Positions 33,364 through 45,224 of a DNA stretch of 64,000 nt are shown here, in pieces. Origin of the DNA: Sipunculus nudus (Eukaryota; Annelida; Sipuncula; Golfingiida; Sipunculidae); contig CM049307.1 in the NCBI GenBank assembly GCA_026874595.1, positions 76,484,643 through 76,548,642 on the forward strand, written 5' to 3'. Numbering within the stretch: position 1 is the stretch's first letter; every line of letters begins with the position of its first letter. The notes under the pieces were generated by a model that did not search any database, was not told the origin of the DNA, and saw only the letters and a program-made list of their open reading frames with translations. Position numbers and translations under genes: made by a program.

Positions 33364-35612
33364 AGCTCAGCTGACTGTAAGTCATCTGAGCTATAGAGAT
33401 CACTCTTTGTCCGTCGTCCGTCCGGCAATCCGACCGTCCGTCCGTTAACAAGGCACAAATCGTAACCACTGGGCCTGGAATCTTCTTACTTCACATGCAG
33501 GGAGGTCCATGAAAAGTCTTCTTGGAAACCTGGAAGTAGGTCTCTGTTACCCATATTCTTCAAGCTATGGGGCTCCGAAATACCCCCCAGAATAATGAAA
33601 AATTTGATACAACAACTCAAATATCTGATCAACTAATGCATTGATCACCATGATTCTTTGCATGCATATTGATCATGGCGTGTTTCATCACTTTCTGCAG
33701 ACTGATGGCGCCACCTGTATTTTCTCGATTTTTTTTTTACTATTTCTAGCTCAGCTGAATGTAAGTCATCTGAGCTATAGCGATCACCCTTTGTCCGTAG
33801 TCCGTCTGTCCGTCCGTCTGTTAACCTGGCACAAATCGTAACTGCTGGACCTAGAAACTTGTAACTTGACATTCTGAGAGGTCCATAAAAATCTCCTTGG
33901 AAAGCAGAAATTAGGTCTCTGTTACCCATATCCTTCGAGCTATGGGGCTCCAAAGTACCCCCCAGAACAGTCAAAAATTTCATACAAAAACTTCAATATC
34001 TCTAAACACATCACTGATGATTTTTGGCATACATATTGATCATGAGATGTTCCATCGGTTCCTGCAGACTGGTGGCGCCACCTGTATTTTTCAATTTTTT
34101 ACGATTTTTTTTTTTCTAAATTTTTGAGACCTTTAAACATGTGAACATCTGTTAACAGGGCACAAATCGTAAAGACTTCACCTAGAATCTTCATTCTTGA
34201 CACTGAGAGACCTATAAAAAAGTCTCCATGGAAACCAGAAATTAGGTCTCTGTTACCCATATCCTTCGAGCTATGGGGCCCCAAAGTCCCCCCCCCCCCC
34301 GAATAGTTGAAAATTTCATACAACAGCTTCAATATCTCATTAACTACATCACTTATGATCATGATTTGTGGCATACATATTGATCATGAGATGTGTCATC
34401 AGTTTCTGTGGTGGCGCCACCTGTTTTTGTTCGATTTTTTACGATTTTTTTTCTCAATTTTTGAGACTTCTAAAGATATGAACATCTGTTAACAGGGCAC
34501 AAATCATGACAACTGGACCAAGAATCTTCATTCTTGACACACAGCGAGAACCATGAAAAGTCTCCATGGAAACCTGAAATTAGGTCTCTTTTACCCATAA
34601 CCTTTAAGCTGAATGGCTCCAAAATACCCCCAGAATAATGAAAAATTTGATACAAAATCTGCAGTATCTCAATAACTACAACACTGATGTTCATGATTTT
34701 TTGCATACATATTAATCATGAGGTGTTCCATCAGTTTCTGCAGACTAAGTGCGCCACCTATATATTTTTTATCGAATTTTTACGAATTTTTTACTCTATT
34801 TTTTTAGACCTTTAAAGACGTTATCTGTCAACAGGGTACAAATCGTAACAACTGGACCTAGATTCTTCATTCTTGTAATGCAAGGAGGCCCATGAAAAAT
34901 GTCTGTGGAAACCTGAAATTAGGTCTCTGTTTCCTATATCCTTCAAACTGTAGGACTCCAAAGTATAACTCAGAATAATGGAAATTTGATACAAAAGCTG
35001 AAGTATCTGAACAACTAATGCAGAGATGACCATGATTCTTTGCATGGATATTGATTATGGAGTGTTTCATCAGTTTCTGCACACTGGTGGTGCCACCTAT
35101 ATATTTTTCAATTTTTCGAATTTTTTTCTCTATTTTTGAGACCTTTAAGGATGCTGTCATCTGTTAATGTGGCACAAATTGTAACAACTTGATCTAGAAT
35201 CTTCATTCTTGTCATGCAAGGAAACCAATGAAAAGTGTCTGTGGAAACCTGAAATTAGGTCTCTGTTACCCATATCCTTCAACCTATAGGACTCGGAAGT
35301 ATCCCTCAGAATAATGGAAAATTTGATACACAAGCTGAAGTATCTAACAACTAATGCAGAGATCACCATGATTCTTTGCATGGATATTGAACATGTGTTT
35401 TTATTAGTTTCTGCAGACTGGTGGAGCCACCTGTATTTTTTTTTAGTTTACGCATTTTTTCTCTATTTTTGAGATATATAAATATCTTGGATTGTTGGTT
35501 AATCTGTTTGATGCTTCAGTTGAATGGGTATATACTACCATTCAGATGATAAAATTTCCTTTTGCGAATCTCTTCCTAGTCAGCTGAGCGTCATGACCCA
35601 TGGGTTACTTGT
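33364..35612 (+). mobile_element. Hairpin-headed tandem-repeat element, copy E2 (best preserved)
   Basis: The head AGCTCAGCTGACTGTAAGTC plus ATCTGAGCT (33,364-33,392) can fold as a 13-bp stem with one mismatch and a GTA loop. A second head lies at 33,748. Six units, anchored on GTTAACAGGGCACAAATCGT, start at 33,444, 33,820, 34,151, 34,488, 34,827 and 35,163, giving spacings of 376 (with the extra head), 331, 337, 339 and 336. Each unit has TCTCTGTTACCCATAT, a C-run, GAATAATGAAAAATTTGATAC, TTTGCAT.CATATTGATCATG and TGGTGGCGCCACCTGTATTT. The tail AGTCAGCTGAGCGTCATGAC plus CCATGGGTTACTTGTT ends at 35,612. No coding capacity. Architecture resembles bivalve pearl elements or Helentron-derived HINEs (inference). 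Confidence 0.75.
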
Positions 35613-35923
35613 TACATGTAGTGTTTCGTTACCAACAGGATGATATATGTACTGATATCTCTTGTAACACTGAATATTATACACTTGGCTATAGCTTTCA
35701 AGCCCATATTGAAAACAGTAAAATCATCCAAAATATTTTTGTTTCAGTGCACTGTCAAAATAAATGTAGCAGGCGTTCCACTTGTTCTCCACAAAAAGTA
35801 CATAAATCTGTTTCTTCAATGCCTAGCATATATAGGAAATCGTTCCATGAAAGACTCTTGTGTATAAGGCGAATCTGGGAGTACTGCAGTTTAGCTAAAA
35901 TTGTTGTAACCTTGATATACTAA
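35600..35923 (+). CDS. Unrecognised ORFs in two overlapping frames
   Basis: Two plus-strand frames (107 and 75 codons) overlap just downstream of the E2 tail. GTTACCAACAG precedes GATGATATATG, an acceptor-like site, and the shorter frame begins MIYVLISLVTLNIIHLAIAF, which looks like a hydrophobic N-terminal segment. No homolog recognised. With two open frames in AT-rich DNA this is weak. Confidence 0.2.
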   Translation: MGYLLHVVFRYQQDDICTDISCNTEYYTLGYSFQAHIENSKIIQNIFVSVHCQNKCSRRSTCSPQKVHKSVSSMPSIYRKSFHERLLCIRRIWEYCSLAKIVVTLIY

Positions 35924-35929
35924 TGCTGA

Positions 35930-36810
35930 TTGCACCATATATTACCAATATTAATTCAAAATCCGAGTTTATTTCACGTATTTCCATTAGTATCTGTTTC
36001 CATTATTATGCCAATGCACTTTTTCACTGGGTAAAGGCTGAACGAAACACTTAAATATCACATAATGTATCGTAAGACATGAATGAAACCTTTCCGTTTT
36101 TTTTTTCTTAAAGTAAACTATAAATCCTATTTCTATCCGTGCTTTATAAGCTGTTACCTTTTCATTAACCTTAATTTTGGAGTTGTTCCATATAATCAAG
36201 TGATCTAAATCTGAATCATCTTTAAAATTAAATTCACACCAATTTACTAAAGTGTCTTTCCAAAAATAACTGATAAACTGTTACTGAGCACACTGGCCTG
36301 GCAAATGTAGACCATGGTATAGTGATATTACATTTTTTTTTACAAAATTCTTTCAACATCTTTAGAAGACTTTTCTTCTAATCCCCATACCTTTAGAAAT
36401 GTTAATCATTATCTGTTGCTTGTGCATAGACCACTTCAGTTGTAAGTAAGTCTATTTATCACTCTTTAAACCTATCACTTTTCTAAAAACCTAGAGTACA
36501 CTGTTGAAGTGTAATCATCACTCGTCTTAATACTCATATTATAATTAATATTAATTCGTCATTTGTTAAGGCTAATAAAAACAATAAATGCATATATTAG
36601 TATTCCGTGTTTATTTATCTGCATTCAGCTACTCAACAAATTATCAACATTTACACGATCATTTTGCCAGTTTTTTTTAATTATTATTAATGAAAACATG
36701 AGCTAACCAACCATATCATTGGTGTATATAACAAGTACAATACTGGCCCAAGAACTTACGTCTAGTGGAACTCCACACTCTCAAAGTATCACAACTTTTG
36801 TCCCTTTTGA
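35930..36810. other. No gene seen
   Basis: AT-rich spacer; nothing recognised. Confidence 0.5.
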
Positions 36811-36814
36811 TTTG

Positions 36815-37076
36815 TAATACCACTTTCACACGGCATATGCAAACCGGTTTCAAATTTCGAATGCGCATGAGAGCGTTCACACGACAGTCAAAAGCATTTT
36901 CAAACCGTTTTTGCCAAAGCGTTTTGGATCAAGTCCAGGAGGTGGTTTCAAACCGTTTTGAACTTTTTCTACCGAGTTTTCAAGCAGTAACTAAGCGACA
37001 GAGCGTATGCTTGTATTCAAAACTGACTGAAAACGGTTAGAAACCGGTTTGTATTTACCTTGTGAAAGAGGTATAA
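36815..37076. mobile_element. PIF/Harbinger-type MITE with TAA target duplication
   Basis: Ends are TACCACTTTCACACGG (from 36,818) and CCTTGTGAAAGAGGTA (to 37,073), inverted with two mismatches. TAA lies directly outside both ends (36,815-36,817 and 37,074-37,076). A 3-bp TWA duplication is typical of PIF/Harbinger. The 256-bp interior is rich in AAACCGGTTT and CAAACCGTTTT motifs arranged toward both ends. The ORF across it is a by-product. Confidence 0.75.
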
Positions 37077-37079
37077 TAG

Positions 37080-38030
37080 TATTATATGATTTACAGTATC
37101 GAAAGCTTGACTAAAATTGAGAAATTCACATGGTAATATTTCACCAATGGCCAAAGTGAAAAGAAAGATGAATACCGGGTTTCTCCCTAAAACCAAACTG
37201 ATATTTATATAAGTACTTTTGAGAATAATGGAAAAATTCATACAGGTGTATAATTATGAATTAACATATATATTGTCACCACTTTTCAATGAAGTAATCA
37301 CTTTTAACTTGCTTCGGGAATATTCCCTTCTCGGGACAGATTAAAGATATCAGATATTTGATAGTATATACACAAATAAATGAATGCTTCTTTTAACAGC
37401 TTCAGTGGTAATATCATCCAATCTAGCACTGCTGTGTTAAAAAAAAGGATTTCCTATATTGCCAACTAGTTTGAGAATTTAAGAATTTTTCACATTCTTG
37501 GATATATAGGCCAAAGGATTAAGGATGAAATATGTTCAACAAAGTGGAACCTACATTGATGTAAACATAATAAAATCATCAGCAACTATCGTACGACTAG
37601 AGGTATTTAATATATATTAATACTGAAATATATCTAAGTACGCTGTGACTTTTCCATTATAGTATTATTTAATATACAATATAGTATTTTATACAAAAGG
37701 CTCTAAAGATAGATTTATCTTTCCCTATAACATCATTTCATATTTTTTATTAGAGAAATAAACTTAGAGTTAATTAATCACGTATTCCTCACAAATACAT
37801 ATCGAGTTAAAATATTTGCAACAAATATACACATTTTACTCATGTTCATATGGGGGATATGTGGACGAAACAAATAAAAAAAAATACGGGCACTACTGCA
37901 AAGTGGCTGTCTGAAATCGACAAGTGGTGAACAGTTCTCGTATACTAATTCAACAAGATTAAGATTTTGAGAACGGATTCTCTCTGATAGGTATCACAAA
38001 GAAAGAGAACGCCGGTAGTAGTAAAACAGT
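37080..38030. other. No gene seen
   Basis: AT-rich DNA with no recognised feature. Confidence 0.5.
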
Positions 38031-38034
38031 TTAT

Positions 38035-38066
38035 TACACACACACACACACACACACATATATATG
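38035..38066. repeat. (CA)n microsatellite
   Basis: About 26 bp of CA followed by TATATATA. Confidence 0.9.
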
Positions 38067-38069
38067 CAC

Positions 38070-39095
38070 ATTAATGGACACAAATGGCCATTACAAATAA
38101 TAAACAAAAATTAAAAATTTTATATTTTGTAATGGAGGTAAGGGGGTTTAATATTTGCTATAGGTGATTACACTTCATTCTCTACTAGACTTTTGTACTT
38201 TGCCATATCGGCAAATTATATTTTACTGCTAATATTGTTTTTATGAGAATTGTTTCTGTGTGTGTATATATATTTGTCTGCGTGGACGTGCTTACAGTGT
38301 GATTGCAAATGCTTAGACATGAATGTATGGGTGGTCCTGTAGAGGGCCGCTGAAAAGAAATGAGATTTTGGTTAGTTTACGGTCTTATTAAAAAAACATA
38401 ATATACTGGGTCATATTCAATGTGAAGGATGCACAAACTATGATCAGATTATATTTTACAATATTTATTTATATTTTAATCCAACAAGCTCAAGTGTCCC
38501 ACTAAAGGTGCGCACAAGGTGAGAGATACCCTGTCCCCTCAACACTGTAACGCAGAGACTAAGGGCAAGCCACCTTGGTTAAACAACCTTGCAGTGGTCC
38601 CAATGAAGCTATCCAACACATTTCAACATCTTAATATACAAAACATATAATTATAGTATATAGAACATTTCATATGAAGATACACGACATCTGCAAATAC
38701 CGTACAAAATACTGATTAGATTTAATTGAAATGAAAAGAACTTACCTCCGAGGGCTAGGACACGGTACTCACCTGGGGATGCACATGCCAGGTGAACAAT
38801 ACATAGGAAGGGCTTATTACTGATATCAATTAAAACCACACAACAATGAATCACCACACAGGTTAATCAGCATCATATAAAATAACCCATGTAAAAAAGT
38901 GTACAACAAAACAATCACAGTCATGTAAAACAGCACCAGATGTAAATGGAATGCATATAGAAAGCAACATCAGAACTCTGAAGGTATCATATATACAAAT
39001 ATATATAAAAATACATGTCGTAAACATACACACAAAGGTTACAATTATCATATGGTATAAACCATAAAATCTTATCAATAACCACTATTAGATTC
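38070..39095. other. No gene seen
   Basis: AT-rich. A less AT-biased patch at 38,490-38,630 has no open frame or repeat partner in the window. Confidence 0.45.
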
Positions 39096-39107
39096 TTACA
39101 GCTTCCA

Positions 39108-39528
39108 GACCTTAATGCCCCACTTGGTTGACTTACTGTGAATGTAATCCTTAAAAGCAAGCCTACCCGTGAACCCTATCATATCTTTGTCAACACTCAG
39201 TTCTCAGAGAGTTCTCAGTTGAGTGATTAGAGGTCCAAGCTTGAGTAAAGGATACCTGCAATGGCAGAAACAGGCAAATGTAAATACTGATTAATTTTCA
39301 CAAAGCTTGTCTTGGTCATGACAGACGAAATCGAATGACATCTGAGGCAAAGGTCCAGGCTCCTGTAACACCACAGCTGTAACAGACACCTCACACCCAT
39401 AATGATGTTAATGGCAAAAAATGCCCTTACCTCATCCAGGGTCACTGGATGCCAAAAAGGGTCAGCCTTGCCGGGTGCAGTGATCACCAGCTCCGCGTAC
39501 CTGTTCGTATCTGTGCCATATGTTTAAA
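39108..39528 (-). pseudogene. piggyBac-type transposase fragment
   Basis: Minus-strand frame from about 39,525: YGTDTNRYAELVITAPGK, then WHPVTLDEVRAFFAINIIMG, RCHSISSVMTKTSFVKINQY and LHL (to about 39,255). After a short break at about 39,207-39,112 comes ELSVDKDMIGFTGRLAFKDY followed by IHSKSTKWGIKVWKL. NRYA..., 'T..E..AF.AI...MG', 'M.R..F..I..YLH' and 'SVDE.MI.F.GR..FK.Y...KP.KWGIK.W.L' are the first half of piggyBac transposases, including the first catalytic Asp (SVD). The rest is absent. Immediately after KVWKL lies GTAAGA, a consensus donor, so an intron could follow, but no next exon is found. Stops between the two parts make it a pseudogene here. Confidence 0.7.
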
Positions 39529-39529
39529 A

Positions 39530-40330
39530 CAAAAAGTAATAACCAAGGGGGCCGTGCATCCTTCTCCAACTGGTGTCCTGCTCCAGTACGCTCGCTACCA
39601 CAAGCCGGGGTAGTAATTTCACACTCGTTTTTAGACAGCATTGCATTCCAAATCTGCAGCAGTGGTTGTCGGCGGGCGCGAGAGGGTGCCTATGGAGCGG
39701 AAAGGATTAATGTAACTTCTACGTTGGATCTAAATATTCATAATTCTTTCAACAAGTTTTTTGCTCAAATATATTATTGAATGAATCTTGTAAATGTCTT
39801 ATTGTTAATCTCAACTTATTCGTACAAGGGACATAACAAAAAGCAGTTTTAATTCAAAGAATTTTTGGACAACTTCTGTTTTGGGACAACTTCTGTCATA
39901 GTTGTGTCCTTAGAATGCTCCCATTTCTTCTTCCTCATATATAGTAGAACGCAGTACGGTTTTTACTCGACGCACTACGGAGACCAATGTTTCAGCTTCG
40001 CAGCTAGTTACAAGGGTGACACATCCGATTTGCATCAGAGCGTAGATATTTGGAAACCGTTCTTTAGAATAGGCTTATAGCACAGAAAAAAAAGTATTTG
40101 GGCAGTCTGCTTCGTCGTCTTTATTTCCAATCCACCCCCACGACAACCTTCCAGTTCAGTCAGGATTAGTGTTTGGATTTGTGTATTGGTTTGTAGCAAT
40201 CAGACATCATATACCTTTGCGCAAATGCTCGCAATTTAGAACTATACAAATGCAAACAAATTAGGCAAAAAATAATAATATATTTCACAATCCTTTTCTC
40301 GGCAAATGATGCGGGCGGGAGTTTTTGGGG
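39530..40330. other. No gene; possible piggyBac upstream region
   Basis: 39,540-39,720 is less AT-rich (GCGGGCGCGAGAGGGTGCC) and may be 5' sequence of the piggyBac relic on the minus strand. The remainder shows nothing recognisable. Confidence 0.35.
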
Positions 40331-40370
40331 GTTTGTTAGCCGAGGAAAAGTTATCAATGACAAAGGGGCG

Positions 40371-40840
40371 TGACGTCATCACGTCTATCCACCCACCCTA
40401 CATATAGGATCCCAGGGACATAAACAACCCATTATTTTATGCTATGGAGATATGTTTACAAATTTTGTCTCCCGTTGGCAACTCTCCTCTCCCAGTATTA
40501 CATGCATCCGTCCTTAGGATGATGTTTATCCAACCTGGGGCGGAAAATTCGCTAGGAAGAGACGGCTGTTAAATATTGAACGTAATTTCTGACCTGCTAG
40601 CCGGACGCGGTGCTTTGCAACTTAGCCTATCGATTACGCCCGTTCCTTTATTAAGAAAACGCTACATTCGGGTATTCGAATGGCCTCGTTGGTCGTCAAC
40701 TTTTACCATGACAAATGGCACTGACTACAAAACTAGCCTAACTACACGGATATTTTCGGCTATCATCCCGGATTTCACTCAAAATCTGCCATTACCTTGC
40801 GCAATTATGGTCCCGTTGACCATACAAAGGTAAGATAGAT
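40371..40840 (+). promoter_or_regulatory. Candidate promoter and first exon (CRE, TATA-like, splice donor)
   Basis: A perfect cyclic-AMP-response-element palindrome, TGACGTCA, at 40,371-40,378 is followed 23 bp later by CATATAGG (TATA-like, 40,401). A 400-bp stretch of more balanced base composition then ends ACAAAG followed by GTAAGAT, a strong donor at 40,830. An 85-codon frame (40,576-40,833) covers the end but has no recognised motif, so the exon could be non-coding. No downstream exon identified. Inference from signals only. Confidence 0.3.
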
Positions 40841-40911
40841 TCAATAAGCCAATTGTAACCGAACGTACAAGCTTGTGAAACTCATTTAACCTCGGCAATG
40901 TGAATATCCTC

Positions 40912-41275
40912 CATCACCTGTAGACCTGCATAGGTCGCTTTAATTGTGTCTTTTCCTGATTTTACATAAATATAAACCAAGTAAAAGCAACCCCTATTCT
41001 GTTACTCTGTTGACCTTATGTCCAGCTGCCCTGTTGCTGCCATGACAAGTTCCAGTAATTTACAATTAACACTACAGGTGGCGTCTGTGTGCTCAATTAT
41101 AAAATTATTATGTAGTCCTTACCTTTAGTGATAGTGGCGCCCCCTGGAGAAAGAAGTAAACTGTTTACACCGCACAGAAGAAGCAAATACATGAATTAAA
41201 AATTATCACTGAACATTAATAAACGTGATAAAAAAAAAAAAAATTCCTCGACCTGTTGCAGGTCTACATCAGCTG
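40912..41275. repeat. Possible MITE with inverted ends
   Basis: ACCTGTAGACCTGCATAGGTCG (about 40,916-40,937) faces CGACCTGTTGCAGGTCTACA (about 41,248-41,268), giving an inverted pair of TGTAGACCTGCA..AGGTCG. The interior is AT-rich with two TGGCG-containing phrases. Target duplication not resolved. Confidence 0.45.
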
Positions 41276-41279
41276 GTTC

Positions 41280-43240
41280 GCATGATGTAAACAAATCACC
41301 AGTCTGTCAGCGCTCGAACGCTGAAATTGGCGACGAAATATATGTTGTTGGACAATTTATCAATGACCAGTCCTGCCATATATGCCCAAATACAGATATT
41401 AAACTATATACTAATATTAAGAATGTAAAACCCTAACGATATGAACGGTAATTTAATTATACTTTTTATTATCCATTGACAGCCCCGTCAATGAGTAACA
41501 TTTCCACGCGATATCATTTGTTCAAACACCTCTAGCTACAAACATTTTCATAGTAAAACCCGACCCATGTTTGATTAACAAACATAATTGAAAAGGATCG
41601 GTATACCTGTAATATTTGGGAAACCAGGTTCCTCCGTTCCGACCTTCTGTCTGCGAACTCACCAAGTTTTTCACAAATATTACTGATCCTTGCATACTGA
41701 TATTAATCCATATAAAATGGTGAAACTGAAAAAAATTACCCCCGACCCACATTTAATAATATATAGTAAGCTAGCTTATAAAAGGAAACAGTTTCTACCG
41801 TATAATCCCTCCTTAATTATAAAAAAATACCATTTCTTACGAAAATAATAATAACCTTTTTCAGTGGTTGCAAACATTTGTCATCAGTATATGTCTTAAT
41901 TACTTCATTGTCTGAAATACTGGTGAGATAACCAATATAAATTTTTAAAACCTGGTGGATTATATTAAAAATATCAAATGTCTTTATTGAATTTAAGGAT
42001 ATCCCCTTTGAACTGGTATAGGAAACAATTTGTGTGATCCGGATTCATCTTAGGACCTCATGCCTACACACATTTCTGTTCCGTGGCCTGTCATGTAATC
42101 AGTTTGGTTATCTGATAACTGGAGTTATTGTTTGAGTCGATCAAAATGAATAAATTCAGATAATTTAGACAGGACTATAGTTAGTGAATAAGAGTGGGAG
42201 TTATACTTTGTTTACATTCAAACAGTCGTACAATGTCCCTGTTCAGTGGATTTATCAGCGCGTCTGTTTGAACTTGGAAGCTCCAAAAACACTTAAAGTG
42301 TGTGCTAACACTCAGTTACAACACGCACGATGTTCTACGCACCTAGACGCTATGTATGGGGAGCCTGCAAACAAAACAAAGACATTAAGACATGAAACAC
42401 ACGGACAAGTACAAAACACAAATAAACAATAATAATATATGACAAATAGGTTAATATAGTGTATTATAAACTATTTCCGATGTAGTGAGTGACTTTGAAT
42501 AATGTTCCTACATACACAGGGCAGTCAAGCATGTATGCACGCGAGCATATACATGGACGCACATGTACATATGTGACGTGCCTTTATAGACATGAACACG
42601 TACACAATGATCCTGTGTGTCCATGAATGTGGATAACATATATTATAATATTATTATATATAAAGAACTGAAATTTACACACACTATGCTGGCTGAGGAC
42701 GTGCCTGTTGTCGTGCAAAAATTAGAAACTGTGTGCACATGGCACTCACGTCGAACCCATGATTTTGTTACGGTTGATTGCTCCTGAACTAATGGTGCGT
42801 GGCCTGTGTTTGTACATCGGGGCTCAATACCGTCACTAACCCTCCCGTATACCGATAATTACCGTCATTTACCTGGCGGTAACAGTGTCTTTAGCGTTAA
42901 TGCTTAAAATAATGCCAGAGGATCAAATGAACTGCCATTTTTGAGAGCGCATGTAATATTCTACCCTCAACTACGATACTTATTTTATAACAGGTATTAT
43001 TGTTAAGATTATATGAAACTGCATCTAGCTCTTCTTCATCACAGCATACACTTGCATTGAGCAAAGATGTTTATCGTACGACGCCTTCTTTAGTGATACT
43101 TTCGCATCACCTGAATTACACCAAAGGTTTTATATAGAGCATGACATCACAAGTGTGAAGGTCTCAGACTTCACATCTTTAAAAAAATTTGTTCGGTTTC
43201 TGGAGCACATGATCCTTCGAAGAGAATCTGCTTTAGTCTG
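41280..43240. other. No gene seen
   Basis: Mostly AT-rich DNA with scattered short ORFs lacking recognisable motifs. Includes a purine/pyrimidine-alternating ACATGTACATATGTG stretch near 42,560. Confidence 0.45.
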
Positions 43241-43242
43241 CT

Positions 43243-43910
43243 CTTCAAAGTACAGGCACTCGTTTCCAGCACTAAAATGGCCTAGAAACGGTAAACATGT
43301 TGAGTATGGGCGATATACCCATTATGAGAGAACAAGGTAATGAACTCCACCGCTACGCGGGAAAGACAACTTTTTTTCACAAGTCCGAATTCAGGAGAAT
43401 TATCCGCTTTACAAGCATGATCACGCGCCTTTTTGTTGAAAACATCTTTATTTAACTTCCAAAAATAAAAGTTCTCTACACTAACCGCGAATTCCAGAAC
43501 GTTTATTCCAGCTGCGACACCGTCATTTGTCATGTATACATTTACTAGTTGCGGAAGTCGACGTCATCTCGGGCTTAATGTATGTTATGATTATAGAACA
43601 GACGTTAATGTATACAAAACAAGTGACATAATGGTCCTGGTTGTGTTTGCATGCAGTGCCCACTGATTTTCAACTTCATTGACCATTTGACAGTTGTTTG
43701 AATTGTGCACCTAAAAGAGATGTGGAAAACGACTGATACCATGCAGCCAATCACAGACGTCAGCTCAGGGGGATATCCATTCAGTCTTTCCCGCGTAGCG
43801 GTGGAGTTCATTACCTTGTTCTCTTATAATGGGTATATCGCCCATACTCAACAAGTTTACCGTTTCTAGGCCATTGTAGTGCTGGAAACGAGTGCCTGTG
43901 CTTCAAAGCG
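43243..43910. repeat. Long inverted repeat (two ~125-bp arms, ~415-bp spacer)
   Basis: The left arm (about 43,243-43,368) contains AGGCACTCGTTTCCAGCACT, GGCCTAGAAACGGTAAAC and GAGTATGGGCGATATACCCA, ending CCACCGCTACGCGGGAAAGA. The right arm (about 43,786-43,910) is its reverse complement with only a handful of differences. Divergence starts sharply on the spacer side. An element with long TIRs or a recent inverted duplication would both explain it. ORFs inside mirror each other and have no known motif. Confidence 0.8.
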
Positions 43911-43929
43911 TCTACTCTAGTTAAGGTCG

Positions 43930-44715
43930 TATTCAAATAATGGAACACATAGTATCATATTTGGATATGATATGATTCAGATCGCCTGTCTTGTTTTATA
44001 CATGTTCATTCCATCCTTGTCCTTTTCGTTTGTCATATATACTTTATTTCACATATGGTACTTGGATATGATACAGACGTTCTTCTATACTGCTCATTGA
44101 GTTTACAATAATTTGATAGTGGGGGGGGGGGGGGGATACTATGAATCTGTTTGAGACAAATGTACTCACTCTTTGCATTTAACATTACGACATAGCGCGA
44201 CATCTGTTGTGCAGAGTGTACATCACTAATACAATCTTCAACGTAATCGTAGTATCTATATGGCAATAGCGTTAGCCGATTTTTGTTATTTTCCGTATTT
44301 CCTCTGATACCACCGTTCGGATTGCCGTGATTTTCGACATGCATTTGCTCTGGATTTTCAAAGAGATTCCACCCAATTTTATTTGCAATATCTGCGTATT
44401 ACGTGCATTAATTATATTTAAATTTTCCCCCCGTTTTCTTTGTTTTCCAAGGGGCTCTATTTGGGGTTTTCGTGCAATATTCGGTTACTGGCCGGAAATA
44501 ATCCCCATTGGTGATCCCTTCTCAAAAGACAATATAGGGTTATATTGGGATAGGGTCTATTGTTCACAAAGCGATTTTGCATGAGGAAAATGCATAAAAG
44601 GGGATCTTTAAATGAATCATAATTACCGGATATGTTTTGCAAGGGCGGAGCCAGGATACAATGAATAAGAGGGAGGGGAGAGGGCTTTAAACACTTGCGT
44701 ATCCAGAATTTTGAT
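43930..44715. other. No gene; G-run and degraded G-tract repeat
   Basis: A 15-bp G-run at about 44,120-44,134, and at 44,643-44,715 GGGCGGAGCCAGGATACAAT with TGCGTATCCAGAATTTTG, a likely relative of the GCGGATCCAG element at 45,907. Otherwise nothing. Confidence 0.45.
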
Positions 44716-44718
44716 AGG

Positions 44719-44789
44719 TGGGGGGGGGGGGGGGGGGGGGGGGGGGCTAATATTACGTTGGCGTCAGATACTAGTTTTGAAAACTCAAG

Positions 44790-44831
<42 letters not shown>
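44719..44831. repeat. Poly-G run and (TA)n tract
   Basis: About 28 consecutive G (44,719-44,746) and then, 44 bp later, (TA)n at 44,791-44,831. Confidence 0.9.
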
Positions 44832-44834
<3 letters not shown>

Positions 44835-45009
44835 CTACATTATGTATTTCAGTCTATGAAAACATTTTTTTAATTTCAATTATGGACCATGTTAATTGCA
44901 GGTACATGAGGGAGGGTATAAGAGGGGTTTCCCCCTTTCATATGGGGAAATGTTTGAATACACATGTTGAGGTGGACATTAGAGGGAATTTTCATTAAAA
45001 AAAATATGA

Positions 45010-45068
45010 GGATTTTCAGCGCGGCCGATAATTACGTGTGGATTTTCAGCGCGGTAGATAATTACGTG
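45010..45068 (+). repeat. 29-bp tandem duplication
   Basis: GGATTTTCAGCGCGG followed by (C/T)(C/A)GATAATTACGTG occurs twice in direct succession. Confidence 0.85.
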
Positions 45069-45160
45069 CATAATTAATAATTAAATTATTTGCCCTCCTC
45101 TGGCGCCACTTTTGCCTGGTAACACAATGGCCGAGTTGTTCTTTTGGAGTGCGTGATATT

Positions 45161-45164
<4 letters not shown>

Positions 45165-45220
<56 letters not shown>
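45165..45220. repeat. (AT)n microsatellite
   Basis: AT repeat of about 45 bp with a short extension. Confidence 0.9.
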
Positions 45221-45224
45221 TAAT

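Noticed and set aside
33645-35381. Repeated minus-strand ORFs with ISGFH/NRDLISGF phrases
   Set aside because: They repeat once per 336-bp unit and are antisense translations of the tandem core (the same occurs at 47.2-47.6 and 50.1 kb), with stops between. Not a protein repeat.
30119-35612. CRISPR-like array or satellite
   Set aside because: Unit length about 336 bp with no short repeat/unique spacer pattern, in a eukaryotic context; the defined head and tail argue for an element, not a simple satellite.
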